A stretch of DNA of 8,238 bases, from NCBI GenBank assembly GCA_027335515.1, contig DAHWHT010000053.1, positions 1 through 8,238 of the forward strand, given 5' to 3'. The notes under the pieces were generated by a model. That model was not told the DNA's origin. It searched no databases and saw nothing but the letters and a program-made list of their open reading frames with translations. Source of the stretch: Clostridia bacterium. GTDB lineage: Bacteria; Bacillota_E; RBS10-35; JAJYVN01. Each line of letters opens with the position of its first letter. Position 1 is the first letter of the stretch. Shown piece by piece: positions 1 through 5,310 of this stretch. The position numbers and the translations under genes are program-made.

Positions 1-536
1 ATCCAGTCGCGGTTGATGTCGTGGCCGGCGTAGCGGCGCACCAGGCCCGGCGGCTCCTGGGACGCGGCGACCGGCGGGGCCTGGTCGTGCCAGGAGCGGA
101 CGCGCTCCAGGCCATCGGGGTCCACGGCCGGCACCAGAACAAACAGCAACCGTTCGCGCCACCCCGCGGCGGGCCCTTGCGGGGTGGCCATGGCGTGGGC
201 CAGCCGGGCGCTGAGCTGCGGCGCCGCAGCCTCGGCCGCGTGAACCCCGCAGGTCTGGACCACGACCGCCCGACCCGCGACCGGGCGCAGGCGGCCGTCC
301 GCCGCCGCAAACGCGCGCTCCACGTCCTGCAGGTCGCGCTCGGCTCCGAACGCCAACGCCTCCAGGGGCCGGCCCTCGACGCTTGAGCCGAGCGGCAGTC
401 GCCGCATCGATGGACAGACCGCGGCGAGCGCCTCGAAATACGCGCGCAGTTCGTCCCAGCCGGCAATCCGGCCCTCACCCGGGACAAAGCCGAAAAAATC
501 GCGCGGCGACGGCGGTCCGACCACGGGTGCCGCCAC
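1..536 (-). CDS. M14 family zinc carboxypeptidase, N-terminal part (runs off left edge)
   Basis: The minus strand is open from this start to base 1 and encodes 178 visible residues of a metallocarboxypeptidase, which removes C-terminal residues from peptides using one zinc ion. Visible in order: PSPRDFFGF (about 9-17), a typical lead-in of bacterial M14 enzymes; GSSVEGRPL (50-58), matching the family G-x-S/T-x-E-G-R-P-L signature; GVHAAE (97-102), the HxxE zinc motif with H99 and E102; VDPDG (138-142), equivalent to the family NPDG; and INRDW (174-178), holding the substrate-carboxylate-binding Asn-Arg pair. The third zinc histidine would lie beyond the window. I chose the GTG start because GGAGG (548-544) sits 7 nt upstream and the protein similarity begins here. 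The frame stays open further upstream (ATG at 701), but that stretch is Arg/Pro-rich and unlike the family. No signal peptide is visible with this start, so a cytoplasmic location is inferred. It is divergent from the glycosyltransferase gene. Confidence 0.92.
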   Translation of the reverse strand, partial: MAAPVVGPPSPRDFFGFVPGEGRIAGWDELRAYFEALAAVCPSMRRLPLGSSVEGRPLEALAFGAERDLQDVERAFAAADGRLRPVAGRAVVVQTCGVHAAEAAAPQLSARLAHAMATPQGPAAGWRERLLFVLVPAVDPDGLERVRSWHDQAPPVAASQEPPGLVRRYAGHDINRDW

Positions 537-543
537 GCCTCCG

Positions 544-548
544 CCTCC
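544..548 (-). promoter_or_regulatory. Shine-Dalgarno site deciding the peptidase start
   Basis: On the minus strand GGAGG is followed by a 7-nt spacer (CGGAGGC) and then GTG at 536-534. A second AGG lies within the spacer. This is the best ribosome binding site in the region and is the reason for preferring this GTG over the ATG at 701 in the same frame. Confidence 0.6.
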
Positions 549-752
549 CGCCGCCGGCAAGGAACCCGGCCGGGCTGCATTTCGCCGCAGGATCCGCCGT
601 CCCCTAGCGACGGGCGTCCGCCAGGCGCCGCCCGCCGATGGGACCGGCTCCGGCCGCGGTTTGCCCCGACGGCTGTTCGGCAGGGGCCGTTCCGACGGCA
701 TGGCGAAGGCGGCTGGGGGGAAGGTTTGGGAACGCGTTCGGGCGCGAAGGAA

Positions 753-775
753 GGGGATTGGGTGGGGATGGCGGG
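753..775 (+). other. Putative G-quadruplex motif in the glycosyltransferase leader
   Basis: Four guanine tracts follow one another on the plus strand: GGGG (753-756), GGG (760-762), GGGG (764-767) and GGG (773-775), with loops ATT, T and ATGGC. This fits the canonical G3+N1-7 intramolecular quadruplex rule. It lies 205 bp upstream of the preferred GTG start and overlaps the alternative ATG at 768. In a GC-rich genome such runs arise by chance fairly often, so function is unproven. Confidence 0.45.
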
Positions 776-925
776 AACGACGGGCCGCCGCGGGGTCAGC
801 GCGGCGCAGGTGCCGGGCCGGGTGCGGCGGGCCCCAGTGCGGCGGGCCGCGCCAGCCTCCAGGGCGGCCGCGACCGCGACGGGTGCAGGTGCGGGCACGG
901 TGGCGCCGAAAGCAGGCGGCCCTGG

Positions 926-950
926 GACGGCGGCCGTACTGGCCGCCGTC
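926..950. repeat. Perfect 10-bp inverted repeat upstream of the glycosyltransferase
   Basis: The arms GACGGCGGCC (926-935) and GGCCGCCGTC (941-950) are exact reverse complements separated by GTACT. The repeat ends 30 bp before the GTG start at 981. It could be a dimeric regulator's operator or an mRNA hairpin with a 5-nt loop near the ribosome binding site. No T-run follows, so it is not a standard intrinsic terminator. Its presence favours reading this stretch as untranslated leader rather than coding sequence. Confidence 0.6.
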
Positions 951-980
951 GCGCAAGGCCCTCGGGGAAGGGGTGGTGTG

Positions 981-2270
981 GTGCGGCTGAAGGCGGCCGA
1001 CGCGGTGTTCGCGGTGCTGTGCTTTGAGGGGCCGGATCCCTATTCCCTGGCGGGCGGGCTGGGCTCTCGGATTGCCGGCCTGACGGCGGCCCTGGCAGAG
1101 GCGGGAGCGCAGACGCATCTGTATTTCGTGGGCGATCCATCCCTGGCCGATCTGGAGCGGCGCTGCGACGGCCGGCTCGTGCTGCACCGCTGGTCGCAAT
1201 GGGTGAGCCGCTACTATCCGGCCGGCGTCTACCAGGGTGAGAACGAGAAGCTGTATGACTATAACGAGACGGTGCCGGGGGACCTCCTGGATGCGGTGGC
1301 CCGCCCGGCGGCCGCGGCCGGCAAGCGCCTGTTTGTTCTGGGCGAGGACTGGCACACGGCCGAGGCCTTGAGCCGCGTGTCGGATGCGCTGTGGTATGCG
1401 GGGCTGCGCGACCGGGCCACCCTGGTCTGGAACGCCAACAACCCGATGGGCTTTGAGCGCATCAACTGGGGCCGCCTGGCCTTTACCGCGAACCTGACGA
1501 CCGTCAGCCGGTATATGAAGCACTCCATGTGGTCGATCGGTCAGAATCCGATGGTGATTCCCAACGGCATCCCGGACGCGCTGCTTTCCGCGCCCGACCC
1601 CGTGGCGGTCGCGGACGTGCGTGCGGCCCTGCGGTCCACGCTGGAAACACCCGTGTTCGTCAAGGTCGCCCGCTGGGATCCGGATAAGCGCTGGGTGATG
1701 GCGGTCCACGCGGTCGCCGCGCTACGCCGTGCCGGGGTCCCGGCGCGGTTGGTGGCCAAAGGCGGCGTGGAAGCGCACCAGGCGGACGTCTTCGCTCTGG
1801 CGGGGCAGCTGGGTCTGCGTGTGGGCGATGCGGTCGTCCCGCCGCAGGCGAGTGTCGCCGGCCTCGCGCAGGCGTTGGCGGGGGCGGTCGACGCCGACAT
1901 CGTCAATGTGCGCGGCTTCCTGCCGGCCGACCTGCTGCAGGTGCTCTACCGCGCGGCGGACGCCGTGCTGGCCAACAGCGGCATGGAGCCGTTCGGCCTC
2001 GTCGGGTTGGAGGCCATGGCCGCGGGCGCGATTGTGTTTACCGGAGCCACTGGGGAGGATTACGCGCGGCCCCTGCAAAACGCGTTGGTGTTGGAGACAG
2101 ACGATGCGGGGGAGATCGCGCGCTACTGGATGCAGCTGCGGGGCGAGGACGAACTCGCGGCCCGGCTGCGGGCGGGCGCGGTCGCCACGGCGCGGGAGTA
2201 TGCCTGGCCGGCCGTCGTCGACGTCCTGCTCCACCGCATGGACTACCTGGCGGCCGCCAGCACGCGCTGA
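981..2270 (+). CDS. GT-B retaining glycosyltransferase (GT4/GT5, glycogen-synthase-like)
   Basis: A 429-aa enzyme that probably transfers a glucosyl unit from a nucleotide sugar to an alpha-glucan or glucoside acceptor in the cytoplasm. The N-terminal Rossmann domain carries GGLG (25-28), the donor-binding loop of glycogen/starch synthases, then DWHT (123-126). The C-terminal Rossmann domain carries NGIP (195-198), a KVARWDPDK stretch (228-236) with the likely donor-phosphate-binding R231 and K236, and EPFGLVGLE (336-344), the E-x7-E motif of retaining GT-B enzymes. No membrane segment is seen. GTG 981 was chosen because family-like sequence starts here and AAGGGG lies just upstream; an adjacent GTG at 978 and upstream ATG 768 or TTG 726 are possible but would add low-complexity sequence. 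The GH57 gene follows after 32 bp, so the two form an operon. Exact acceptor and donor are not decidable from sequence. Confidence 0.92.
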   Translation: MRLKAADAVFAVLCFEGPDPYSLAGGLGSRIAGLTAALAEAGAQTHLYFVGDPSLADLERRCDGRLVLHRWSQWVSRYYPAGVYQGENEKLYDYNETVPGDLLDAVARPAAAAGKRLFVLGEDWHTAEALSRVSDALWYAGLRDRATLVWNANNPMGFERINWGRLAFTANLTTVSRYMKHSMWSIGQNPMVIPNGIPDALLSAPDPVAVADVRAALRSTLETPVFVKVARWDPDKRWVMAVHAVAALRRAGVPARLVAKGGVEAHQADVFALAGQLGLRVGDAVVPPQASVAGLAQALAGAVDADIVNVRGFLPADLLQVLYRAADAVLANSGMEPFGLVGLEAMAAGAIVFTGATGEDYARPLQNALVLETDDAGEIARYWMQLRGEDELAARLRAGAVATAREYAWPAVVDVLLHRMDYLAAASTR

Positions 2271-2302
2271 GCGGTCGTCGGCGGGAAGGGGTGGCGCATC
2301 GC

Positions 2303-3577
2303 ATGGCAAAACACCTCGTCATCTACACGGTCGCGCACCAGCCGCACCGGTTGAAGCTGCCGGCGCAACCGATGCCCGAGGGTGCGACGGCTTCGGATAT
2401 CGAGCACTGCCTTTTCGACCGCGCCATGGACCGGCGCTACCTGGAACAGGTGGCCGTCAAGTGCTACCGGCCGGCGACGGCCCTGTTCACCGAACTCGTG
2501 GGCCGCGGGCTCAAGCTGAGTATTGGCTTTTCGGAGAGCCTGCTTGACCAGTTGGAGCGCTGGGACCGTCCCCTGCTGGAGTCCTTCCGGCAGTTGGTGC
2601 GCAGCCCCGCCGTCGAGCTCGTTGCCGTCGAACCGGAGCACAGCTTCATCTTTTACCTTGACGTGCGCCGTTTCGTGCGCGGCATGCGGGCCTTTCGCCA
2701 CCGCCTGCAGGAAGGTTTCGGGGTTTCCGTCGCCGTTGCCGACACCACCGAGATGTGCATGAGCGACGACCTCTATTTCGCCCTGGCCCGGGCGGGATTC
2801 CGCGGCGGTTTTGTGGACGGTCGACCCTGGGTGATGCAGTGGCGGCGGGCCACCCACCTCTACCACCACGGTCTGCCGCTGCACCTGCTGTGCCGCCACA
2901 CGGAACTCAGCGACGACGTCGGCTACCGGTTTTCCGATCGACACTGGTCCGGTTTTCCCCTGACGGCGGATCGGTACGCGGAGTGGATCGCGCGGGCGGA
3001 CGGCGATTTCGTCTGCGTCGGCTGGGATTTTGAGACCTTTGGCGAGCACCACTGGGCCTCCACGGGTATTTTTGAGTTCCTGTCGGCGCTGCCGCGGGAG
3101 TTGGAGCGGCGTGGGGTGGAATGCTTGACCGCCAGCGACGCCATCGGCCGTTACGCCGACCGGGCGCATGACCTGCCGCTGCCGGCGTTCGCCGCGACGT
3201 GGGCCGGCGACGGCGGCATGGGCTTTTTCCTGGGAAACCCGGTGCAGCAGGCCCTCTTTCAACTGATGCACCATGCGTACAACAAGGCGCAGCTCAGCGG
3301 GGACCCACGGTTGGTGCGCCTTGCGGCCCAACTCACCCAGTCGGATGTCCTGCATTTGACGCAGTGGTTTGGCCGGTCCGACGACCAGGCTGCGGTTTCT
3401 GCCTACTTCACGCCGCGCGAGTGGTGGGGGCTTGGGCCGGACGGCATCGTCTGGGAGGTGCAGGAGGTCTACAAGCGGTTCCTGCGGGCCTGCGACGCCG
3501 CGACGATCGCGCACACGCGCCGGATGATCGTACGGCCGCCGGCCCTGAGACCGCCGGCGGCCGTTGCGCAAGATTAG
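2303..3577 (+). CDS. GH57 family glycoside hydrolase / alpha-amylase-like enzyme
   Basis: A 424-aa protein of the GH57 clan, whose members are retaining alpha-amylases, 4-alpha-glucanotransferases and branching enzymes built on an incomplete (beta/alpha)7 barrel. The N-terminal strand ends in AHQPHR (11-16, the family HQP motif). DTTEM (147-151) matches the NTEL-type region holding the nucleophile, here E150. WDFETFGEHH (241-250) matches the region holding the acid/base aspartate, here D242. The C-terminal helical part (about 300-400) has the family-like segments AYNKA and FTPREWW. Both catalytic residues are present, so activity is expected. ATG 2303 was preferred over GTG 2291 because the purine-rich GGGAAGGGG lies 11 nt upstream of the ATG but directly abuts the GTG. 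No signal peptide is seen, so it should be cytoplasmic, acting with the glycosyltransferase encoded just upstream. Whether it hydrolyses, branches or transfers glucan is uncertain. Confidence 0.95.
   Translation: MAKHLVIYTVAHQPHRLKLPAQPMPEGATASDIEHCLFDRAMDRRYLEQVAVKCYRPATALFTELVGRGLKLSIGFSESLLDQLERWDRPLLESFRQLVRSPAVELVAVEPEHSFIFYLDVRRFVRGMRAFRHRLQEGFGVSVAVADTTEMCMSDDLYFALARAGFRGGFVDGRPWVMQWRRATHLYHHGLPLHLLCRHTELSDDVGYRFSDRHWSGFPLTADRYAEWIARADGDFVCVGWDFETFGEHHWASTGIFEFLSALPRELERRGVECLTASDAIGRYADRAHDLPLPAFAATWAGDGGMGFFLGNPVQQALFQLMHHAYNKAQLSGDPRLVRLAAQLTQSDVLHLTQWFGRSDDQAAVSAYFTPREWWGLGPDGIVWEVQEVYKRFLRACDAATIAHTRRMIVRPPALRPPAAVAQD
3534..3562. terminator. Strong GC hairpin at the convergent junction, possible bidirectional terminator
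   Basis: The arms GGCCGCCGG (3534-3542) and CCGGCGGCC (3554-3562) are perfect reverse complements around an 11-nt loop. The hairpin sits inside the last codons of the GH57 gene and begins 11 nt after the stop of the opposing small gene. No T-run follows on either strand, so it does not meet the textbook intrinsic terminator definition. The role is inferred from position alone. Confidence 0.35.
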
Positions 3578-3819
3578 TAGGGTCCGTAGCGCCGGGTGCC
3601 GATCTGCAAGAGCTCGCCGCCACGGCGCGCGCCCGCGGACCCGGTCCGCTCGGGTCCGTGGGGCGGCGTGCGGCGGAGGTCCGTGTCCGCGGCGCCGACG
3701 GCCGCGATGGAGGTGGCCGGGCCGCGGGAACCTGGCGCACCGATGCCGGCCTGCGTTGCCGCGCCGCGGTGGGTGCTGCGTCGCGCCGGCGCCTGGGTTG
3801 GATTCCGCCGGGTGGCCAT
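3574..3819 (-). CDS. Small Arg-rich, probably disordered protein of unknown function
   Basis: An 81-aa reading frame that I do not recognise. Support for it being real: GGAAGGAGG (3835-3827) is an excellent Shine-Dalgarno site 7 nt before the ATG, and about seven-eighths of its codons end in G or C, like the neighbouring genes. The product is rich in Ala, Gly, Arg, Pro and Thr, has 13 arginines and no lysine, and only four acidic residues. Arg-Arg pairs recur five times (residues 4-5, 13-14, 49-50, 65-66, 76-77). No hydrophobic segment, cysteine or known motif is seen. It ends in RRYGPY. Such composition suggests a disordered nucleic-acid- or polyanion-binding protein, but this is only inference. 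It lies 55 bp downstream of the zinc-ribbon gene, probably on the same transcript. Its TAA stop overlaps the convergent GH57 TAG within TTAG. The main alternative is a chance frame in a non-coding region. Confidence 0.5.
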   Translation of the reverse strand: MATRRNPTQAPARRSTHRGAATQAGIGAPGSRGPATSIAAVGAADTDLRRTPPHGPERTGSAGARRGGELLQIGTRRYGPY

Positions 3820-3826
3820 CGTCTCG

Positions 3827-3835
3827 CCTCCTTCC
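3827..3835 (-). promoter_or_regulatory. Near-perfect Shine-Dalgarno site of the small Arg-rich gene
   Basis: GGAAGGAGG on the minus strand, followed by CGAGACG and the ATG at 3819-3817. AGGAGG with a 7-nt spacer is the strongest ribosome binding site in the window, and it is the main argument that the small reading frame is translated. Confidence 0.65.
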
Positions 3836-3874
3836 GCGCGTAGGCTGCACGGCGGCGGCGCGGCGTATCCCGCC

Positions 3875-4153
3875 CTACACCCGGGCGAGGTAGACCAGGG
3901 CGGCCACGCCTCCGAGCCAGGCGCCCGGCCCCGTCCAGGCCGGGTGCAGCAGACCGGATAGGATGCCGAGTCCGACGCTGCCAAGACCGAATACGCCCAC
4001 GGCGGACCAGCCCAACAGGGCGCGCCGGGCGGGCCGGCTTCGCTGACGGCGGCAATCCGGACACACCTGCTCGCGTGGGCCGGCGACGAAGACCCGCCGA
4101 CAGCGACGGCAGGTGGCGAGGCGGTGCAGGTCGCCCATCGCGATGCCCCCCAT
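3875..4153 (-). CDS. Small zinc-ribbon protein with two membrane segments
   Basis: A 92-aa hypothetical protein. The N-terminal cytoplasmic part has two CxxC pairs (C15/C18 and C31/C34, spaced by 12 residues), a zinc-ribbon arrangement as in TCRRC and VCPDC. A basic linker (about 35-44, rich in Arg) follows, then two hydrophobic segments (about 47-69 and 74-90) that likely form a membrane hairpin; the Arg-rich linker predicts the ribbon is cytoplasmic. The function is not known; proteins of this layout are common small membrane proteins. The ATG at 4153 overlaps the reductase stop by one base (TGATG), a usual sign of translational coupling. The alternative ATG at 4138 (giving 87 aa) has GGGGGG 6 nt upstream and is nearly as likely; both retain the whole zinc ribbon. 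Confidence 0.75.
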   Translation of the reverse strand: MGGIAMGDLHRLATCRRCRRVFVAGPREQVCPDCRRQRSRPARRALLGWSAVGVFGLGSVGLGILSGLLHPAWTGPGAWLGGVAALVYLARV

Positions 4154-5169
4154 CAACCGGCAACCGGTGTTGGTTTGCTGCGGCTATCGGACATCGGTTG
4201 GGCCAGTTCCTCACGGTGCTCTTGCCAGGTCGCGCTCAGGGCCGACAGTTCGTCGTCTTCAAGTCCCGGCAGGTCGCCTGCCGCCGCAAACTCGCGCAGG
4301 TTCGCCGAACTGGTGATGTTGGGCAGGACCGAGGTGACGGCGGCCGGGGCCAGGGCGAACAGCAGGGCCGCCTGGCCCATGGTGCGCCCGCCGCCCGCCA
4401 GGGGCAGGGCGTTGCGCACCTTGAGGCCGGCCTGCATCCAGGTGCGCGGCCGGTGGCTGCGGTGGTCGGCGCGGTCGAAGTGGCGGTCGGGGTCGTAGCT
4501 TCCATCCAGGATGCCCGAGGCGTGGGGCACGCGGACGGCCACCGAACGGCCGAGACGCTGGGCCTCGGCAATCAGTTCGTCGGCCGGATCGCGCTCGATG
4601 GCGTTGTAGATCACCTGTGCGATGCCGGCGCGGCCGCGCAACGCCGCCAGACCCTCCTGCCGCCAGCCGATGTCCGGCCCCAGGGCCACGCCGGTGGCGC
4701 GAATCTTGCCCTCGCGCCGCAGGCGGTCGAGTTCGTCCCAGAGGCGGTCGTCTTCGATGGCGTCCAGGCGTGGGTTGTGCAGTTGGTAGATGTCGATCCA
4801 GTCGGTACCCAACCGTCGGAGGCTCCCTTCGACCGCGCGGCGCAGGAAGGCGGGCGACCAGTCCTGGGGCAGTTCGCTGTGGCCCTGACGCGGTCCGGGA
4901 TGCCCGTAGATATCGTAGCCGAACTTGTCGGCCACCACGATGCGGTCGCGGCGGCCGACAAACACCTCGGCCAGCAGCGTCTCACCCTGCCCGTTGCCAT
5001 AGACGTCGGCGGTGTCGAAGAAGGTAATGCCCAGGTCGTAGGCCTCCGCGAGCAGGTTTCTTGCCAGTTCCGCGTCGCGCACGCCCCACCAGGTGGTGGC
5101 CACGGACCAAACCCCAAAGCCGATTTCCGAGGCGCGGATGCCCGTGCCGCTGAAGGTGCGGTACCGCAA
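4153..5169 (-). CDS. Aldo/keto reductase
   Basis: A 338-aa NAD(P)H-dependent oxidoreductase of the aldo/keto reductase superfamily, an (alpha/beta)8 barrel that reduces aldehydes or ketones in the cytoplasm. The complete catalytic tetrad can be placed: D52 and Y57 in FDTADVYG (51-58), K82 in VVADKFG (78-84) and H131 in YQLHNPR (128-134). The C-terminal part contains SVLPNITSSANL, the cofactor-phosphate-binding S-x-x-x-x-x-SxxNL-type loop of the family. I chose TTG 5169 because the product then starts LRYRTFSGTG, which matches normal family N-termini, and AAGGG lies 6 nt upstream. A GTG at 5223 in the same frame would add 18 Gly/Ser-rich residues without a good ribosome site. The neighbouring TGATG overlap couples it to the zinc-ribbon gene. 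The substrate cannot be told from sequence. The length is normal and no key residue is missing. Confidence 0.95.
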   Translation of the reverse strand: MRYRTFSGTGIRASEIGFGVWSVATTWWGVRDAELARNLLAEAYDLGITFFDTADVYGNGQGETLLAEVFVGRRDRIVVADKFGYDIYGHPGPRQGHSELPQDWSPAFLRRAVEGSLRRLGTDWIDIYQLHNPRLDAIEDDRLWDELDRLRREGKIRATGVALGPDIGWRQEGLAALRGRAGIAQVIYNAIERDPADELIAEAQRLGRSVAVRVPHASGILDGSYDPDRHFDRADHRSHRPRTWMQAGLKVRNALPLAGGGRTMGQAALLFALAPAAVTSVLPNITSSANLREFAAAGDLPGLEDDELSALSATWQEHREELAQPMSDSRSKPTPVAG

Positions 5170-5170
5170 C

Positions 5171-5196
5171 CCGATCCCTTCCCTTGCCGATCCCTT
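5171..5196 (-). repeat. 10-bp direct repeat containing the reductase ribosome binding site
   Basis: AAGGGATCGG occurs twice on the minus strand, at 5196-5187 and 5180-5171, 16 bp apart. The copy nearest the gene supplies the Shine-Dalgarno AAGGG 6 nt before the TTG start at 5169. It may be chance duplication, a leftover ribosome site for an upstream start, or a tandem binding site for a regulator. Confidence 0.5.
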
Positions 5197-5233
5197 GCCG
5201 CCGCTTCCCCCGGAGCCCCGCACCCGGGACCGC

Positions 5234-5256
5234 GGGGCGCGCCCCCCATTGTATCA
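5234..5256 (-). promoter_or_regulatory. Extended -10 promoter-like site followed by a palindrome
   Basis: On the minus strand TGATACAAT (5256-5248) matches the extended -10 form TGnTAtAAT with one mismatch, a rare AT-rich island in this GC-rich sequence. No good -35 is present at 17 bp, which is tolerated by extended -10 promoters. Immediately downstream lies the perfect 12-bp palindrome GGGGCGCGCCCC (5245-5234), at about the expected transcription start, where a repressor site or a 5' hairpin could act. The RNA would have a leader of about 70 nt before the reductase TTG start. Confidence 0.5.
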
Positions 5257-5310
5257 GGTGGAGCGGTGTGGATGGATCGACCGCGGGTCGGATGCGTCGC
5301 AGCGGCGGCT

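Larger units (their letters stand above)
537..980. other. Divergent intergenic region with structured leader
   Basis: This stretch of about 440 bp separates the divergently transcribed peptidase and glycosyltransferase genes. It is extremely GC-rich and I see no convincing -35/-10 pair on either strand. It holds a four-tract G-rich motif (753-775) and a perfect 10-bp inverted repeat (926-950), listed separately. Both flanking reading frames stay open into it: the glycosyltransferase frame reaches a TTG at 726 and an ATG at 768. The extra residues would be Ala/Gly/Arg low-complexity sequence unlike any glycosyltransferase N-terminus, so I treat the region as mostly non-coding. The promoters for both flanking operons should lie here. 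Confidence 0.55.
5170..5310. other. Intergenic region between the GT-C gene and the reductase
   Basis: About 140 bp containing the promoter-like site and direct repeat described separately, plus a short hairpin CGACC-GCG-GGTCG (5278-5290) downstream of the GT-C gene stop. No T-run follows the hairpin on the minus strand, so termination between the right-hand operon and the reductase is possible but not shown. Confidence 0.4.

Noticed and set aside
21..607. Two plus-strand frames over the peptidase gene
   Set aside because: The minus strand encodes recognisable M14 motifs (HxxE, NRDW) across the same bases, so these are antisense shadows.
1729..2547. Plus-strand frame of 272 codons spanning the GT/GH57 junction
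   Set aside because: It is out of frame with both genes and the product is Arg/Trp/Ser-rich noise. The real frames on either side carry conserved motifs.
2243..3850. Minus-strand open frame of 535 codons
   Set aside because: It is antisense to the whole GH57 gene, whose catalytic motifs are intact. The product is His/Arg/Pro-rich without family features.
3199..3961. Plus-strand frames across the convergent junction
   Set aside because: They are out of frame with GH57 and give Arg/Gly-rich products without ribosome sites. The minus-strand frame with AGGAGG is better supported.
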